Source: JBCBDX01 sp038529265
GTDB lineage: Bacteria; Pseudomonadota; Alphaproteobacteria; Rhizobiales; Rhizobiaceae
NCBI GenBank assembly: GCA_038529265.1
Contig: JBCBDX010000015.1
Location: 1 to 34,553 of the forward strand
DNA length: 34,553 nt
Direction: 5' to 3'
The notes below the pieces were generated by a model that saw only the letters and a program-made list of their open reading frames with translations, was not told where the DNA came from and searched no databases. Shown in pieces: positions 6,599 to 15,315 of this stretch. Positions within the stretch are counted from its first letter, which is position 1; each line of letters begins with the position of its first letter. The translations under genes and the position numbers were made by a program.

Positions 6599-7294
6599 TC
6601 AACCTCCAAGTCCAGCTTCAACGAAATCAGAAATATCCAGCAGCTCATCCATGGCTCGCAAATGATTGCGCAGTTGTACCCGCATGGACGGTGTATGCTC
6701 AATGTGACCCAACGTTTTGTGGAGCATGCCGCGCTGTTTGAGTGCGGCAAAAACATCACGCTCGTACATCGGACTCGGAAAGACAGGTAGCTGGTCCAGC
6801 ATGACCTCTGAGTGTTGCTGAGTGACAGTTTTGCGACCAACAGGCACTCGTTGCTTCAAGATGGCCGCAGGAATTGTAATTTGCTCCACCAAAAAAAGCT
6901 CGAGCAGATAGCGATACGTTGCGAGCGTTTCATCAACATCCAAGGGTGTGAGCATACAGGGCAAAAGCAAGAAGTCTGAACTTGCAACGAGTGTGTTATT
7001 CAATTCGCTCGCGCCTCCATGTGTGTCAGCAAGCGCGAAGTCGAAACCTTGTTCTTCAGCCCGCGCGTAAACGTTTTCTAGTTCAGCCAGTTCCTGCGCT
7101 TCAAAGACTGCACAATTTGGGTCCCAACAATTGCGACCTGATGCATTTTGATACCAAACACTGAGCGGTCGATTTTCGTCAGCTTCAAAAAGGGCAACCG
7201 TTCGCCCTTTAGCCAAAAGCGCTGAACAAATCCCCATAAGAGCGGTTGTCTTTCCAGCACCGCCTTTAAAGGAAGAGAATGTGACTAACTTCAT
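6599..7294 (-). CDS. virC1: VirC1-like ParA-family ATPase
   Basis: VirC1 binds overdrive, stimulates T-strand production and recruits the relaxosome to the VirD4 channel at the cell pole. The protein starts MKLVTFSSFKGGAGKTTALM with a ParA Walker A motif at residues 8-18 and ALFEADENRPLSVWYQN next. DFALADTHGGASELNN is the Walker B region. Length of 231 residues matches VirC1. The ATG at 7294 is chosen because GCGGGGA precedes it at good spacing; an ATG four codons upstream would place that sequence inside the gene. It is followed at once by virC2 and is transcribed divergently from virD1. Confidence 0.92.
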   Translation of the reverse strand: MKLVTFSSFKGGAGKTTALMGICSALLAKGRTVALFEADENRPLSVWYQNASGRNCWDPNCAVFEAQELAELENVYARAEEQGFDFALADTHGGASELNNTLVASSDFLLLPCMLTPLDVDETLATYRYLLELFLVEQITIPAAILKQRVPVGRKTVTQQHSEVMLDQLPVFPSPMYERDVFAALKQRGMLHKTLGHIEHTPSMRVQLRNHLRAMDELLDISDFVEAGLGG

Positions 7295-7306
7295 ATATCC
7301 CCGCAA

Positions 7307-7548
7307 AATGTTCTATATAATAAATATACGTACGAATATACATTTACATGTATATGCGAATGTAGGCAAAATGTAGACAAAGAATGAATTTAGCGTATCT
7401 GACATTAATATTATTTTATGTAGACGCCATCATTTAGACACATTCGGCATGTTATTAGTATTTATATAATATAATATATATTTAATAAAACACCCCATAC
7501 CGCTGAATAATATTTATATTCGAGCCAATTTATTGACGGAGAACAAAG
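7307..7548. promoter_or_regulatory. Divergent virC/virD promoter region
   Basis: A very AT-rich 242-base gap between the divergent virC1 and virD1 genes. It holds an inverted repeat ATATACAT-ttac-ATGTATAT (7336-7355) and a tandem 12-base repeat AATGTAGGCAAA/ATGTAGACAAAG (about 7360-7383). A further TATGTAGAC lies near 7420 and ATTTAGACAC near 7434. I could not find a VirG vir box (TNCAATTGAAAY). These elements are plausible regulator sites but the regulator is not encoded in the window. No border-type nick site was seen here. Confidence 0.55.
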
Positions 7549-8001
7549 ATGCGCGCAGACAGTGCCCTTGAAATTCCACAGCTGGAAATGAAAATCACTC
7601 AATTAGGTGGAAGGCCACCCAAGCCGGATCCGAAAGCCTACACTGTCGTAAGCGTGAGACTAAGAGAGGCTGAATACCTATCGTTCATGGAGCAGATTAG
7701 GCCCTTCGGTGTTAGTGGCAACTTAGCCATGCGCATTGCTGCACGCCGTATTTCAGGGTTTCTGGAGCTCGACGCAGATGTTCGCAATTCCATGCAGAGC
7801 ATCACCAAATCAATCGGCGATATCTCCTCCAGCCTCAATATTATTGCAGAAAAGGCCGACACGGATTTGGACGCACTAAAGGACCTACGGAAGGCATTTG
7901 GTGAAGAATTTGTTCGCTTGGACAATCAGTTACAAGCGCTGCTGAACGTATCCAAACGAAGACAGGATGGCCAACAGCTACTCGTGGAAGCATCCAGATG
8001 A
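7549..8001 (+). CDS. virD1: VirD1-like relaxosome accessory protein
   Basis: VirD1 is needed with VirD2 to open and nick supercoiled border DNA. The 150-residue protein carries the VirD1 hallmark VVSVRLREAEYLSFMEQI followed by NLAMRIAARRISGFLEL (about residues 33-75), a ribbon-helix-helix type domain. A helical C-terminal half (NSMQSITKSIGDISSSLN, LDALKDLRKAFGEEF) follows. Start ATG at 7549 with GGAG eight bases upstream. The stop overlaps the virD2 start in an ATGA arrangement, so the two are translationally coupled. Confidence 0.92.
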   Translation: MRADSALEIPQLEMKITQLGGRPPKPDPKAYTVVSVRLREAEYLSFMEQIRPFGVSGNLAMRIAARRISGFLELDADVRNSMQSITKSIGDISSSLNIIAEKADTDLDALKDLRKAFGEEFVRLDNQLQALLNVSKRRQDGQQLLVEASR

Positions 8002-8693
8002 GTGCACGGCAGCAAGCGGTTTTAAAGCAGGTTCGCAACGGCGGCGCTACAAAAGCAAAGTCTATCAGCAACCAATTAGACTATCTGACGCGAAATCAGG
8101 AACTCGAGGCTGAACTTTCGGCAAGATACCAGGGTGTTGCCATAACCACCAAGGAGCAGGTCGAGGAGTTGAGTCGCAATTGGACGGCCCAAGCGCAGAA
8201 CGGAAATCGCGGCTCGAACGAGCAGCAGATGACGACGCATTTAGTGGCCAGCTTTCCACCTGGCACCGACCCCAAGAAAGCCAAAGAGGTTGGCCGCGCC
8301 TTCGCAGACGAAATGTTCAATAGCGGCAAATATGGCGGGACCTACAAACACGCAAAGGTTTTTCACGAGGACACCGATCACCCGCACATGCACATCGTTG
8401 TCAACCGCCGAAGCTTAGAGGGAAACTGGCTCAAAATTTCCAAGCGCGACCCGCACATGAATTACGACAACATGCGGGAAGTACTAGCGGAAGTCGCCAG
8501 CGAGCGCGGCCTCGATCTCGAAGCAACATCGCGTGAGGAGAGGGGACTCAAAAAAGACCCGAACCAACTCACGCTTGCGCAACTGCGTCAGAAAGAGCGT
8601 GAAGCAGGGTTGGCAGAAACGCCGCCTACGGAAATGCCTGGTGCAGATCGACCCGGAGACCGCCTACCTAGACCGTTACCAACGAGGGACTAA
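7998..8693 (+). CDS. virD2: VirD2-like relaxase (short form)
   Basis: VirD2 nicks T-borders in the strand reading ATCCTG^CCA and stays covalently on the 5' end through a tyrosine. Here the catalytic Tyr is residue 29 (SNQLDYLTRN), the same number as in Agrobacterium. The metal-binding histidine motif is TDHPHMHIVVNRR (His128, 130, 132). TTHLVASFPPGTD, NWLKISKRDPHMNYD and LEATSREERG also track VirD2. The protein is 231 residues against about 447 in Agrobacterium: the long C-terminal domain with the bipartite NLS is absent. The tail RPGDRLPRPLPTRD is arginine-rich and could still be a VirB/D4 export signal. Its expected target sequence occurs six times in the T-region. Confidence 0.94.
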   Translation: MSARQQAVLKQVRNGGATKAKSISNQLDYLTRNQELEAELSARYQGVAITTKEQVEELSRNWTAQAQNGNRGSNEQQMTTHLVASFPPGTDPKKAKEVGRAFADEMFNSGKYGGTYKHAKVFHEDTDHPHMHIVVNRRSLEGNWLKISKRDPHMNYDNMREVLAEVASERGLDLEATSREERGLKKDPNQLTLAQLRQKEREAGLAETPPTEMPGADRPGDRLPRPLPTRD

Positions 8694-8757
8694 AAGTACC
8701 GTACATTTGGGCTGATTAAATTAGATAATAAATTCAATTACTTAGAAAGGCACTAAG

Positions 8758-10500
8758 ATGGCAGATGAAAATGTAATCGATCCAAATGAAGGTCCAGCGC
8801 AGGACATCCGTAGAGAACAAGAAGACTTAGCTCGGCAACAAAGACAAAGGGGTGACGATGGCGGTATAGCGTCAATGCGTGCGTTCGACGACGAGCAATC
8901 CCTCAACCCAAGAACGTCTCGGGAAGAAACCATCGAGTTTCGAAGTGACAACTCCGTTGGGAACGTAACCCCAGACCAACCCATGCCGAACGCGCCTCAA
9001 ACCGGCAAGCGAACGGCGAATACAGCTCAATTGCCAGAACGTGATGCCACCGACAGCGTAGCGGCGGTTAGTACAGGCAGTAACACAGCCACTCAAAGTG
9101 ACATGGACGAAGCAATCAAACGAGGCATGGAAGCAGCAAAAAAAGCAGACCTCGATGACATTGCCTCTGCTTCACCGGCCAAGGCGGCGGATTTGGGCAA
9201 AGAGCGACTTCCAAACGGGATTCCGAACGAGATCTCCATAGACGCCAACAAACCTGACCGCAAAATGCTAATCCCTGTTGATGACCAGGGTAAGCCCATG
9301 CCCAAAATCGAAATGGGCAAAAATGACGTAAAGCTTGTTGAGGCTGATGAACTCGACCCCGAGCACCTGGCTCACCTCCAGGACAAAAACGCGCCGAAAA
9401 TGATCGTGAGCGATCATACCGGCTCGACCCTTTCGCCTGGCGGGAACTTCACGGCAATGCGTGGCAAGCGAGACGGCGGGAAGGCATACGCAGCTGACAT
9501 GGAAAACTTTGGTGCCAGCCCTGACAAACCGGATGCCAGTAGCAAGCAGAACTATAAAAATCTGCCACCAGTTCTGGTCGCTGAAAAGAACGAGGCGAGC
9601 GGACAACTGGAATACAAAGCCGTCAAAGCAAAGGAATTTGAAAATCTTGAGGATGCAAAAGCGAAATATCCTGAGGGCGTTCAAATCAAAACGCCAAGCG
9701 GAAGCTACCAGTCACCGGACAAATACGATCAGTATCACGTTCCAGGGAAGGGCGCTGATGCCCGCTTTGAGCAGCTAAAAAGTGCCGAGCTTCGCAGCGA
9801 GAGAATGGCCGACGTCTATGTGCTCGATAAGAAAACCAAAGACTATGTGCCTTTGGAAAAAATGAAACAGGAAGACCCGTCATTTCAAGTAGACAAGAAC
9901 ACTGAAATCGGGATCAAAAATCCAGGCGCAACAGCCGTACTGACCAAAAAAGACTTTGTCCAAAAATACAAAAAGGATGAGTTCGAGGCTGTCATGGAGA
10001 AGAACGGCATCGACCCCGATCAAGTGCGAAATCAATATAGAGCGGACAAAGCCGACATTCTGATTAAAGACGGCGACACGCTAAAGAATGCAGCCAATAT
10101 GGATCCGAAAGACCTGAAGAACCTTGATCCCGAGGATGTGCTTATTCAGAACCGCGGCAAGAAGCAAAACCCGACCGGTAACTACACGACCATCGAGCAG
10201 GTTCAAAACTACCGCGAAACGCGTGGCGGTCGACCTGATCTCGAAGCCCGGCTTGAAAAAGCAGGCGTGACCTTGGCTCCAAAAGAAGGCGTATCCGATG
10301 ACGCGAACACCGTGGCAGGAGTCGACGGTAGCCGTGCAGAAAGGCTCCTGAAAGGCGCCAATGAGAATGCACCAGCCGCGCGTGCGGAGCCGATGGAGAT
10401 TGACCGGCCAGCACAACAACAAAGAGAGCAGGAGCCCGCTGCTTTAACTGGACGCCTAGGGGAGCGCCCTCAAACACGAGAAGGACTCAGTTTGAACTAG
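8758..10500 (+). CDS. Large charged protein with three repeated modules; candidate T4SS substrate
   Basis: No family recognised with confidence. The 580-residue protein has no signal peptide or membrane segment. A disordered N terminus (about 1-135) precedes repeated modules of about 60 residues with a phrase like KNP-G-Y followed by an aromatic/acidic helix. Examples are KTPSGSYQSPDKYDQY, KNPGATAVLTKKDFVQKY and QNPTGNYTTIEQVQNY. It ends ALTGRLGERPQTREGLSLN, a hydrophilic tail with several Arg. It lies between virD2 and virD4, where virD3 sits in Ti plasmids. The ATG at 8758 has AAAGG upstream. By position and tail it may be exported through VirD4; that is inference. It could instead be a DNA-processing accessory protein. 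Confidence 0.72.
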   Translation: MADENVIDPNEGPAQDIRREQEDLARQQRQRGDDGGIASMRAFDDEQSLNPRTSREETIEFRSDNSVGNVTPDQPMPNAPQTGKRTANTAQLPERDATDSVAAVSTGSNTATQSDMDEAIKRGMEAAKKADLDDIASASPAKAADLGKERLPNGIPNEISIDANKPDRKMLIPVDDQGKPMPKIEMGKNDVKLVEADELDPEHLAHLQDKNAPKMIVSDHTGSTLSPGGNFTAMRGKRDGGKAYAADMENFGASPDKPDASSKQNYKNLPPVLVAEKNEASGQLEYKAVKAKEFENLEDAKAKYPEGVQIKTPSGSYQSPDKYDQYHVPGKGADARFEQLKSAELRSERMADVYVLDKKTKDYVPLEKMKQEDPSFQVDKNTEIGIKNPGATAVLTKKDFVQKYKKDEFEAVMEKNGIDPDQVRNQYRADKADILIKDGDTLKNAANMDPKDLKNLDPEDVLIQNRGKKQNPTGNYTTIEQVQNYRETRGGRPDLEARLEKAGVTLAPKEGVSDDANTVAGVDGSRAERLLKGANENAPAARAEPMEIDRPAQQQREQEPAALTGRLGERPQTREGLSLN

Positions 10501-10579
10501 AGTCTATCTGTCGGGCGTCATTTGACGGCCGACACCCCACCTACCAACGGGCTGGCTGGATTGCGGAAGGATGCTGAAG

Positions 10580-13168
10580 ATGGCGACCCAAACGAGTGCC
10601 GAAAAAGAAGCGGAAACAGCAGCTGAGCTTGAAAAGACAGTCAGCGACAACCTACGCGTCGTCCGGCAGGCCGAGGCTCGTAGGGAACAAGAGGAAGCAA
10701 AGACTTCACTTCTAAATGACAATTTGGAAAGGAGCACTCCACCTGCTGCCGACAAGCAGAAAACGCGCGAGCAGTTGGCGGAAGAATATCAAGTTCGAAC
10801 CTACAAAGAGACAACCGCGCAAGGGCGTGTTGAGCGTGTGGAAGTCAAAGACTTGGTCGAAAACCAGCTCAGGGGCAATGATCGTACCAAGCAAGCTATT
10901 GAATATAATGAGTTAGAGGGTGCCGGCACCTCGCAAGAAAAAGAATACAAGGGCAAAGAGCAAGTTGACCTCAAACAGGCCTACAAGGACGCACGTGACC
11001 AGATACGTGGCTCCGGTGAAAATCAAAAAGACGATTTTCAGCTAGCAAAAGACAATGAATTCAAGCGTACAAACCGACTAAAGAAAGTCGAAGAGTTTGT
11101 TGTTAAAGATGACGACAGCGGCAAAGAAACCAAGTACGTCCGTGAGGCGAACCGCATAAACCCTGCAAACAGCCGCACTCAAGAGCTGGAAAAAATAACT
11201 TCAAAAGACGCCGACGGAAAGGACGTCGAAAAGTTTCAATTGAAGCGAGAAGTTGTTGGGCGCGACGATGGGGCAAAGCGCGAGTTCGAATATGGCGAAC
11301 GCGGTAAAATCAATATCGGCGGCAAAGAAAAAGATTATCGAGAAGTAACAGTTAGCAAGTTCGACAAGGACGGCAAACTGCGCGAACGCTATGAAGCAAA
11401 ACAAATCATTGAGATCGATAAGGACGGGGTTGAAAAGCCAGCCAATAATAGAGCGAGCCCCGAAGAACGCGATGTGAAAATGCTCGACAAGGTCGACAGA
11501 AGGGGTCGGGTCGTTCTCGAAACCAAAGAGGCTGACGACGGTGAACGTCAAGTAACGCGTGTTGATCGCAACCTTTTGAGCACCCGCAAAACAGTCAATT
11601 TGGAGTCAGACACCACGAACGCTAAAGGCGAAAAACTGACGGTTGGCACCACGGTCGAAAAAGAGATCACGGGCATTCGAGGCAAGTACAATTACAAGCT
11701 AGAAACGACCGACGACGGAACCGTTGAAACCCGCAAGCGCGAAAGCAGCATTGGTCCGTTGAACTATACAAAAGAAAAACGCGCGATGGTTGAGCAGACC
11801 GAAGCTGGCGATACAAAAACCACCGTGATTGAAAAGACCGACCGGGGAACGGTTGGAACTTTGATCAAGGGTAGTGGCACTAAGACCAAGGAAGAAATCA
11901 ATCTTTCCGGCATCAAGGCAATGTCGGAACAGGATGTGCAGGATAAAGCGCTAGCTTTCTACAAGACAAGCGCGCTCGCCAAAAAACTGCCTAGCAATAA
12001 AGCAGCAAATGAGATGGCCGATGAGGACTACCAGGCGCTGAAGCAAACCGCAAAAACCCACGCAATGGCATTTCCTGACAAGTCGCTGACCCCACAGGAA
12101 AACAGGGAGCGCGTAGTCAACGCAGCACTGACAGGCGCCAAAGAAAAATACAGCCCTGATGAAGCGGAGACCATTAAGAGCCTGAAGACAGAACGGCCGC
12201 AACAAATGAAAATGGTGGAAGAAGAGGTAAACCGGACCCGCGACGATAAAATTGAAAAATTGGCCGCCATCAAAATGACGCAAGAGGAGTTAGCCAAGGG
12301 TAAAATTCAAGTTACCGGTACCAGCGCTAAAGAGCTCGATGAGCGGCTTCAAGACACCTACAAGAAGACACTTGATGAGGCCCAATTTGCTGATGAACAA
12401 GGGATTGGTCGGACAGAGAAAAAGCAGCGTGACGCCGATCAGAAAAGCGGTCAGGCTTTGACGATCGAAGAGCAAGTCACACAAAAGGTAGCAGCTGGTA
12501 GAGAAGAAGCGCTGTCAGAAGACCTCCGCGAAAAGCAAAAGGTGCAAATCGAAACCAAACGCGTTGAAGTGAAAAACTGGACTGATGTTGGTGGAGGCGT
12601 AGCTTACGCAACGCAATATCTAAACCCGAACTCTGCGCCCAATAAAGCGGATCGAAATCTGCAGAAGGCAACTGAAGCGCTCAACGAAGTGACCGGTGAC
12701 GCGAAAGCCGCTGAGGAAGTCAAGAAACAGGTAAAAGCCGAAATGGGCGTCTCAGAAAACGGCGCTACTGACAGAGACGACAGAGACCCGGCCAAAGCCA
12801 TGGCGGCATACATTGCCAACGACAAGAATGATCGGCGCCCTGATTTGTCAGAGCTGCCGGACAACCCACGCGTTAACGAGCAGACCAACGCGTCAAACGA
12901 CAAGGCCCTGGCGTCAAACAAAAGCAGTCGAGATGGAAATGACGCATCCGCAGGAGGCACAGAAACGACATCATCTAGCACAGTTTCATCACTAAGCGAC
13001 GATGAAATGAGCGATGTGCGAAGAATAACTGAAAATAATATAGCAGAACTAGACGAAACCGTTTCCAATGCACGAGATGAGAATAGAAATTTTAAAGAAT
13101 TAATGGATAGATTTTCATTAGATGACAATGAAAGATCGCGTAGTAATAATACTCATAGCATCACTTAA
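10580..13168 (+). CDS. Very charged Lys/Glu-rich protein; candidate T4SS substrate
   Basis: No family recognised. Starts MATQTSAEKEAETAAELEK; the ATG at 10580 is chosen over 10571 because AAGGA then has proper spacing. The 862-residue protein has an N-terminal coiled coil, then a long run of short beta-like charged repeats (VTRVDRNLLSTRKTVNLE, GTVEKE-type phrases, about 150-420). A helical middle (TAKTHAMAFPDKSLTPQENR to KVAAGREEALSEDL) and a Ser/Asn/Asp-rich tail ending NERSRSNNTHSIT follow. No signal peptide. It lies 17 bases before virD4 in the same operon. The size recalls VirD5 but I see no real similarity. Its many basic residues would permit nucleic-acid binding, which is speculation. 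Confidence 0.72.
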   Translation: MATQTSAEKEAETAAELEKTVSDNLRVVRQAEARREQEEAKTSLLNDNLERSTPPAADKQKTREQLAEEYQVRTYKETTAQGRVERVEVKDLVENQLRGNDRTKQAIEYNELEGAGTSQEKEYKGKEQVDLKQAYKDARDQIRGSGENQKDDFQLAKDNEFKRTNRLKKVEEFVVKDDDSGKETKYVREANRINPANSRTQELEKITSKDADGKDVEKFQLKREVVGRDDGAKREFEYGERGKINIGGKEKDYREVTVSKFDKDGKLRERYEAKQIIEIDKDGVEKPANNRASPEERDVKMLDKVDRRGRVVLETKEADDGERQVTRVDRNLLSTRKTVNLESDTTNAKGEKLTVGTTVEKEITGIRGKYNYKLETTDDGTVETRKRESSIGPLNYTKEKRAMVEQTEAGDTKTTVIEKTDRGTVGTLIKGSGTKTKEEINLSGIKAMSEQDVQDKALAFYKTSALAKKLPSNKAANEMADEDYQALKQTAKTHAMAFPDKSLTPQENRERVVNAALTGAKEKYSPDEAETIKSLKTERPQQMKMVEEEVNRTRDDKIEKLAAIKMTQEELAKGKIQVTGTSAKELDERLQDTYKKTLDEAQFADEQGIGRTEKKQRDADQKSGQALTIEEQVTQKVAAGREEALSEDLREKQKVQIETKRVEVKNWTDVGGGVAYATQYLNPNSAPNKADRNLQKATEALNEVTGDAKAAEEVKKQVKAEMGVSENGATDRDDRDPAKAMAAYIANDKNDRRPDLSELPDNPRVNEQTNASNDKALASNKSSRDGNDASAGGTETTSSSTVSSLSDDEMSDVRRITENNIAELDETVSNARDENRNFKELMDRFSLDDNERSRSNNTHSIT

Positions 13169-13185
13169 AAAGAGATTCTTATTTT

Positions 13186-15207
13186 ATGGCCAATAAACCA
13201 AAAAATGTAAGCGCATTAATCAGTTTTGGTTTTTTCATGTCATTGGGAATTGGCTTTGTTTTTGCCAGCCTTAGCACCTATATGATCTACGGCTTTGAAC
13301 CAAAAGCGCTGTCAGAAGGCGATATATTTGCCTACTGGTATGAGATGCCATTTTTACTGGGCTACACATCTGTGGCGTTCTTGCATGGCAGCAAAGTCTA
13401 TGCGGCCACAGTGCTTGTGACGATGTCGCTGATACTTGCTATCATTTACTTGCCTTCCCGACGAATGCCACATGGCACAGCGCGGTGGGCTAATTTTAGT
13501 GATATGGTTCAAAGAGGTTACATTAAGAACTATAAAAAAATATCGGGCCCAATATTCGGAAAAACCACGTCACCCAAAAAGAACGGCATGTATGTAACGG
13601 ACCATGATATGCCGCATTCACTGGTCGTTGCACCCACACGTGCCGGTAAAGGTGTTGGTGTTGTTATCCCTACGCTTCTAACCTATGAAGGTTCAATCCT
13701 GGCGCTTGATGTTAAAGGGGAGCTCTTTGAAGAGACCTCGCGAGCACGGGTTGCAAAAGGCCAAAAGGTTTTCAAGTTCTCACCTTTGGACGACACCGGC
13801 CGGACCCATTGCTACAACCCGGTTGATGACATTGTGCGCGTACCTCCTGAGCGTCGTTTCATTGAAGCGCGCCGCGTAGCTGCCAACCTGATTGTCGCGA
13901 AAGGCAAGAGTGCGGAAGGTTTCATCGATGGCGCTCGCGATTTATTTGTTGCCGGCCTCCTTTACTGCATAGAGAAGGGTAACCCGACGATTGGGGCGGT
14001 TTATGATCTGCTTGCGACACCCGGTGAAAAGTACAAGCTTTTTGCTCACCTAGCCTCTCAATCCGAGGTGCCTGAAGTCAAGCGCATCTTCAACAACATG
14101 GCTGGCAACGATACAAAGATCATCACCTCCTACACGTCTGTATTGGGGGATGGCGGCCTCAATTTATGGGCAGATCAGCTTATCAAAACAGCAACGTCGA
14201 AATCAGACTTTTCAGTCTATGATTTACGCCGCGATCCGACATCGATTTTTTTGTGTGTCAGCCCCAATGATCTGGAAGTTATTGCGCCGCTGATCCGGTT
14301 GATCTTTCAGCAGCTCGTTTCGATCTTGCAAAGAACCATGCCGGCAAAGGACGAGATCCACAACGTTCTTTTCCTGCTCGACGAGTTCAAACATCTGGGC
14401 AAGTTGGAAGCTATCGCGACAGCTATAACCACAATCGCGGGTTACCGCGGGCGATTCATGTTCATCATTCAAAGCTTGTCAGCCCTTACCGGTGCCTATG
14501 AACAACATGGCAAGGAGAACTTTCTCTCAAACACCGGCATTCAGGTCTTTATGGCGACCGCCGATGATGAAACACCGCAATATATATCGAAGGCCATCGG
14601 CGATCAGACACACAGACAGGTGAACCGCTCGCGCACGATGGGTCAGATACTTAAAGACAATGTGCAGTCATCTTCAGCAGGAGCACCCCTCATACGACCG
14701 GAGCAGATTCGCCTTCTGGATGAGGATACACAAATTGTCCTCATCAAAGGTCAGCCGCCACTGAAGATGCCGAAAGTGAAATACTACGCCGATCGAATTT
14801 TGAAGAAACTGTATAATGCTCAAAAAGGACCCTTACCGGATGCCCCTGTTCAAGTCTTTGATCCGGGTGTTGATGTTTCGCCGCTTGCGGAAAAGGCGGC
14901 GGCGGATGCTGCGCCGCCGATAGAAACTCAAACACCTCAACCTTCAGCGAAAGCAGAACCGCCTCCAGTAACCATGCAAGTTGCAGTGCCCGCTGGTTTA
15001 AGCGGCGCAAATGGTATGCCCAATGGCTTTGGCGATACGCATAATGGTCAGGCAATAAAGGTCACTTCGCCTCAAGACCAGGCAAAGCAAGCCGACGCTG
15101 CTAAGGTTCGCGATGCCGAGGCTGAAATGGAGCAGCAAAAAGCGCTGCTTGAGCGCATTATAGCTCTTCAGGAAAAGGCAACGGGCAAGTCATCGAACAT
15201 GCGATAA
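13186..15207 (+). CDS. virD4: VirD4 type IV coupling protein
   Basis: VirD4 is the inner-membrane ATPase that receives the VirD2-DNA complex and effectors and passes them to the VirB channel. Two N-terminal membrane segments (about residues 8-36 and 54-90) are followed by HGTARWA and a Walker A motif VVAPTRAGKGVGVVIP (147-162). LDVKGELFEETS and the Walker B region NVLFLLDEFKHLGKLEAI (about 395-412) follow. The ATPase core ends near MPKVKYYADRILKKLYNA. A Pro/Ala-rich tail of about 110 residues is longer than usual. It sits in the virD operon, flanked on both sides by candidate substrate genes. Confidence 0.96.
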   Translation: MANKPKNVSALISFGFFMSLGIGFVFASLSTYMIYGFEPKALSEGDIFAYWYEMPFLLGYTSVAFLHGSKVYAATVLVTMSLILAIIYLPSRRMPHGTARWANFSDMVQRGYIKNYKKISGPIFGKTTSPKKNGMYVTDHDMPHSLVVAPTRAGKGVGVVIPTLLTYEGSILALDVKGELFEETSRARVAKGQKVFKFSPLDDTGRTHCYNPVDDIVRVPPERRFIEARRVAANLIVAKGKSAEGFIDGARDLFVAGLLYCIEKGNPTIGAVYDLLATPGEKYKLFAHLASQSEVPEVKRIFNNMAGNDTKIITSYTSVLGDGGLNLWADQLIKTATSKSDFSVYDLRRDPTSIFLCVSPNDLEVIAPLIRLIFQQLVSILQRTMPAKDEIHNVLFLLDEFKHLGKLEAIATAITTIAGYRGRFMFIIQSLSALTGAYEQHGKENFLSNTGIQVFMATADDETPQYISKAIGDQTHRQVNRSRTMGQILKDNVQSSSAGAPLIRPEQIRLLDEDTQIVLIKGQPPLKMPKVKYYADRILKKLYNAQKGPLPDAPVQVFDPGVDVSPLAEKAAADAAPPIETQTPQPSAKAEPPPVTMQVAVPAGLSGANGMPNGFGDTHNGQAIKVTSPQDQAKQADAAKVRDAEAEMEQQKALLERIIALQEKATGKSSNMR

Positions 15208-15315
15208 GCGCCAGCGGGCAGTAAGCGCTGACTAACTAAAGGGCTGGGAAATATGACTGGGCCTTCCCCTTATTGGGATGGCCGATGGACTCTTGCGCGC
15301 GGAAAGGAACAGAAA

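Noticed and set aside
6598..6840. N-terminal extension of the virC2 frame
   Set aside because: Overlaps virC1 in another frame; the family start MGIRKP lies at 6597 with a good ribosome site.
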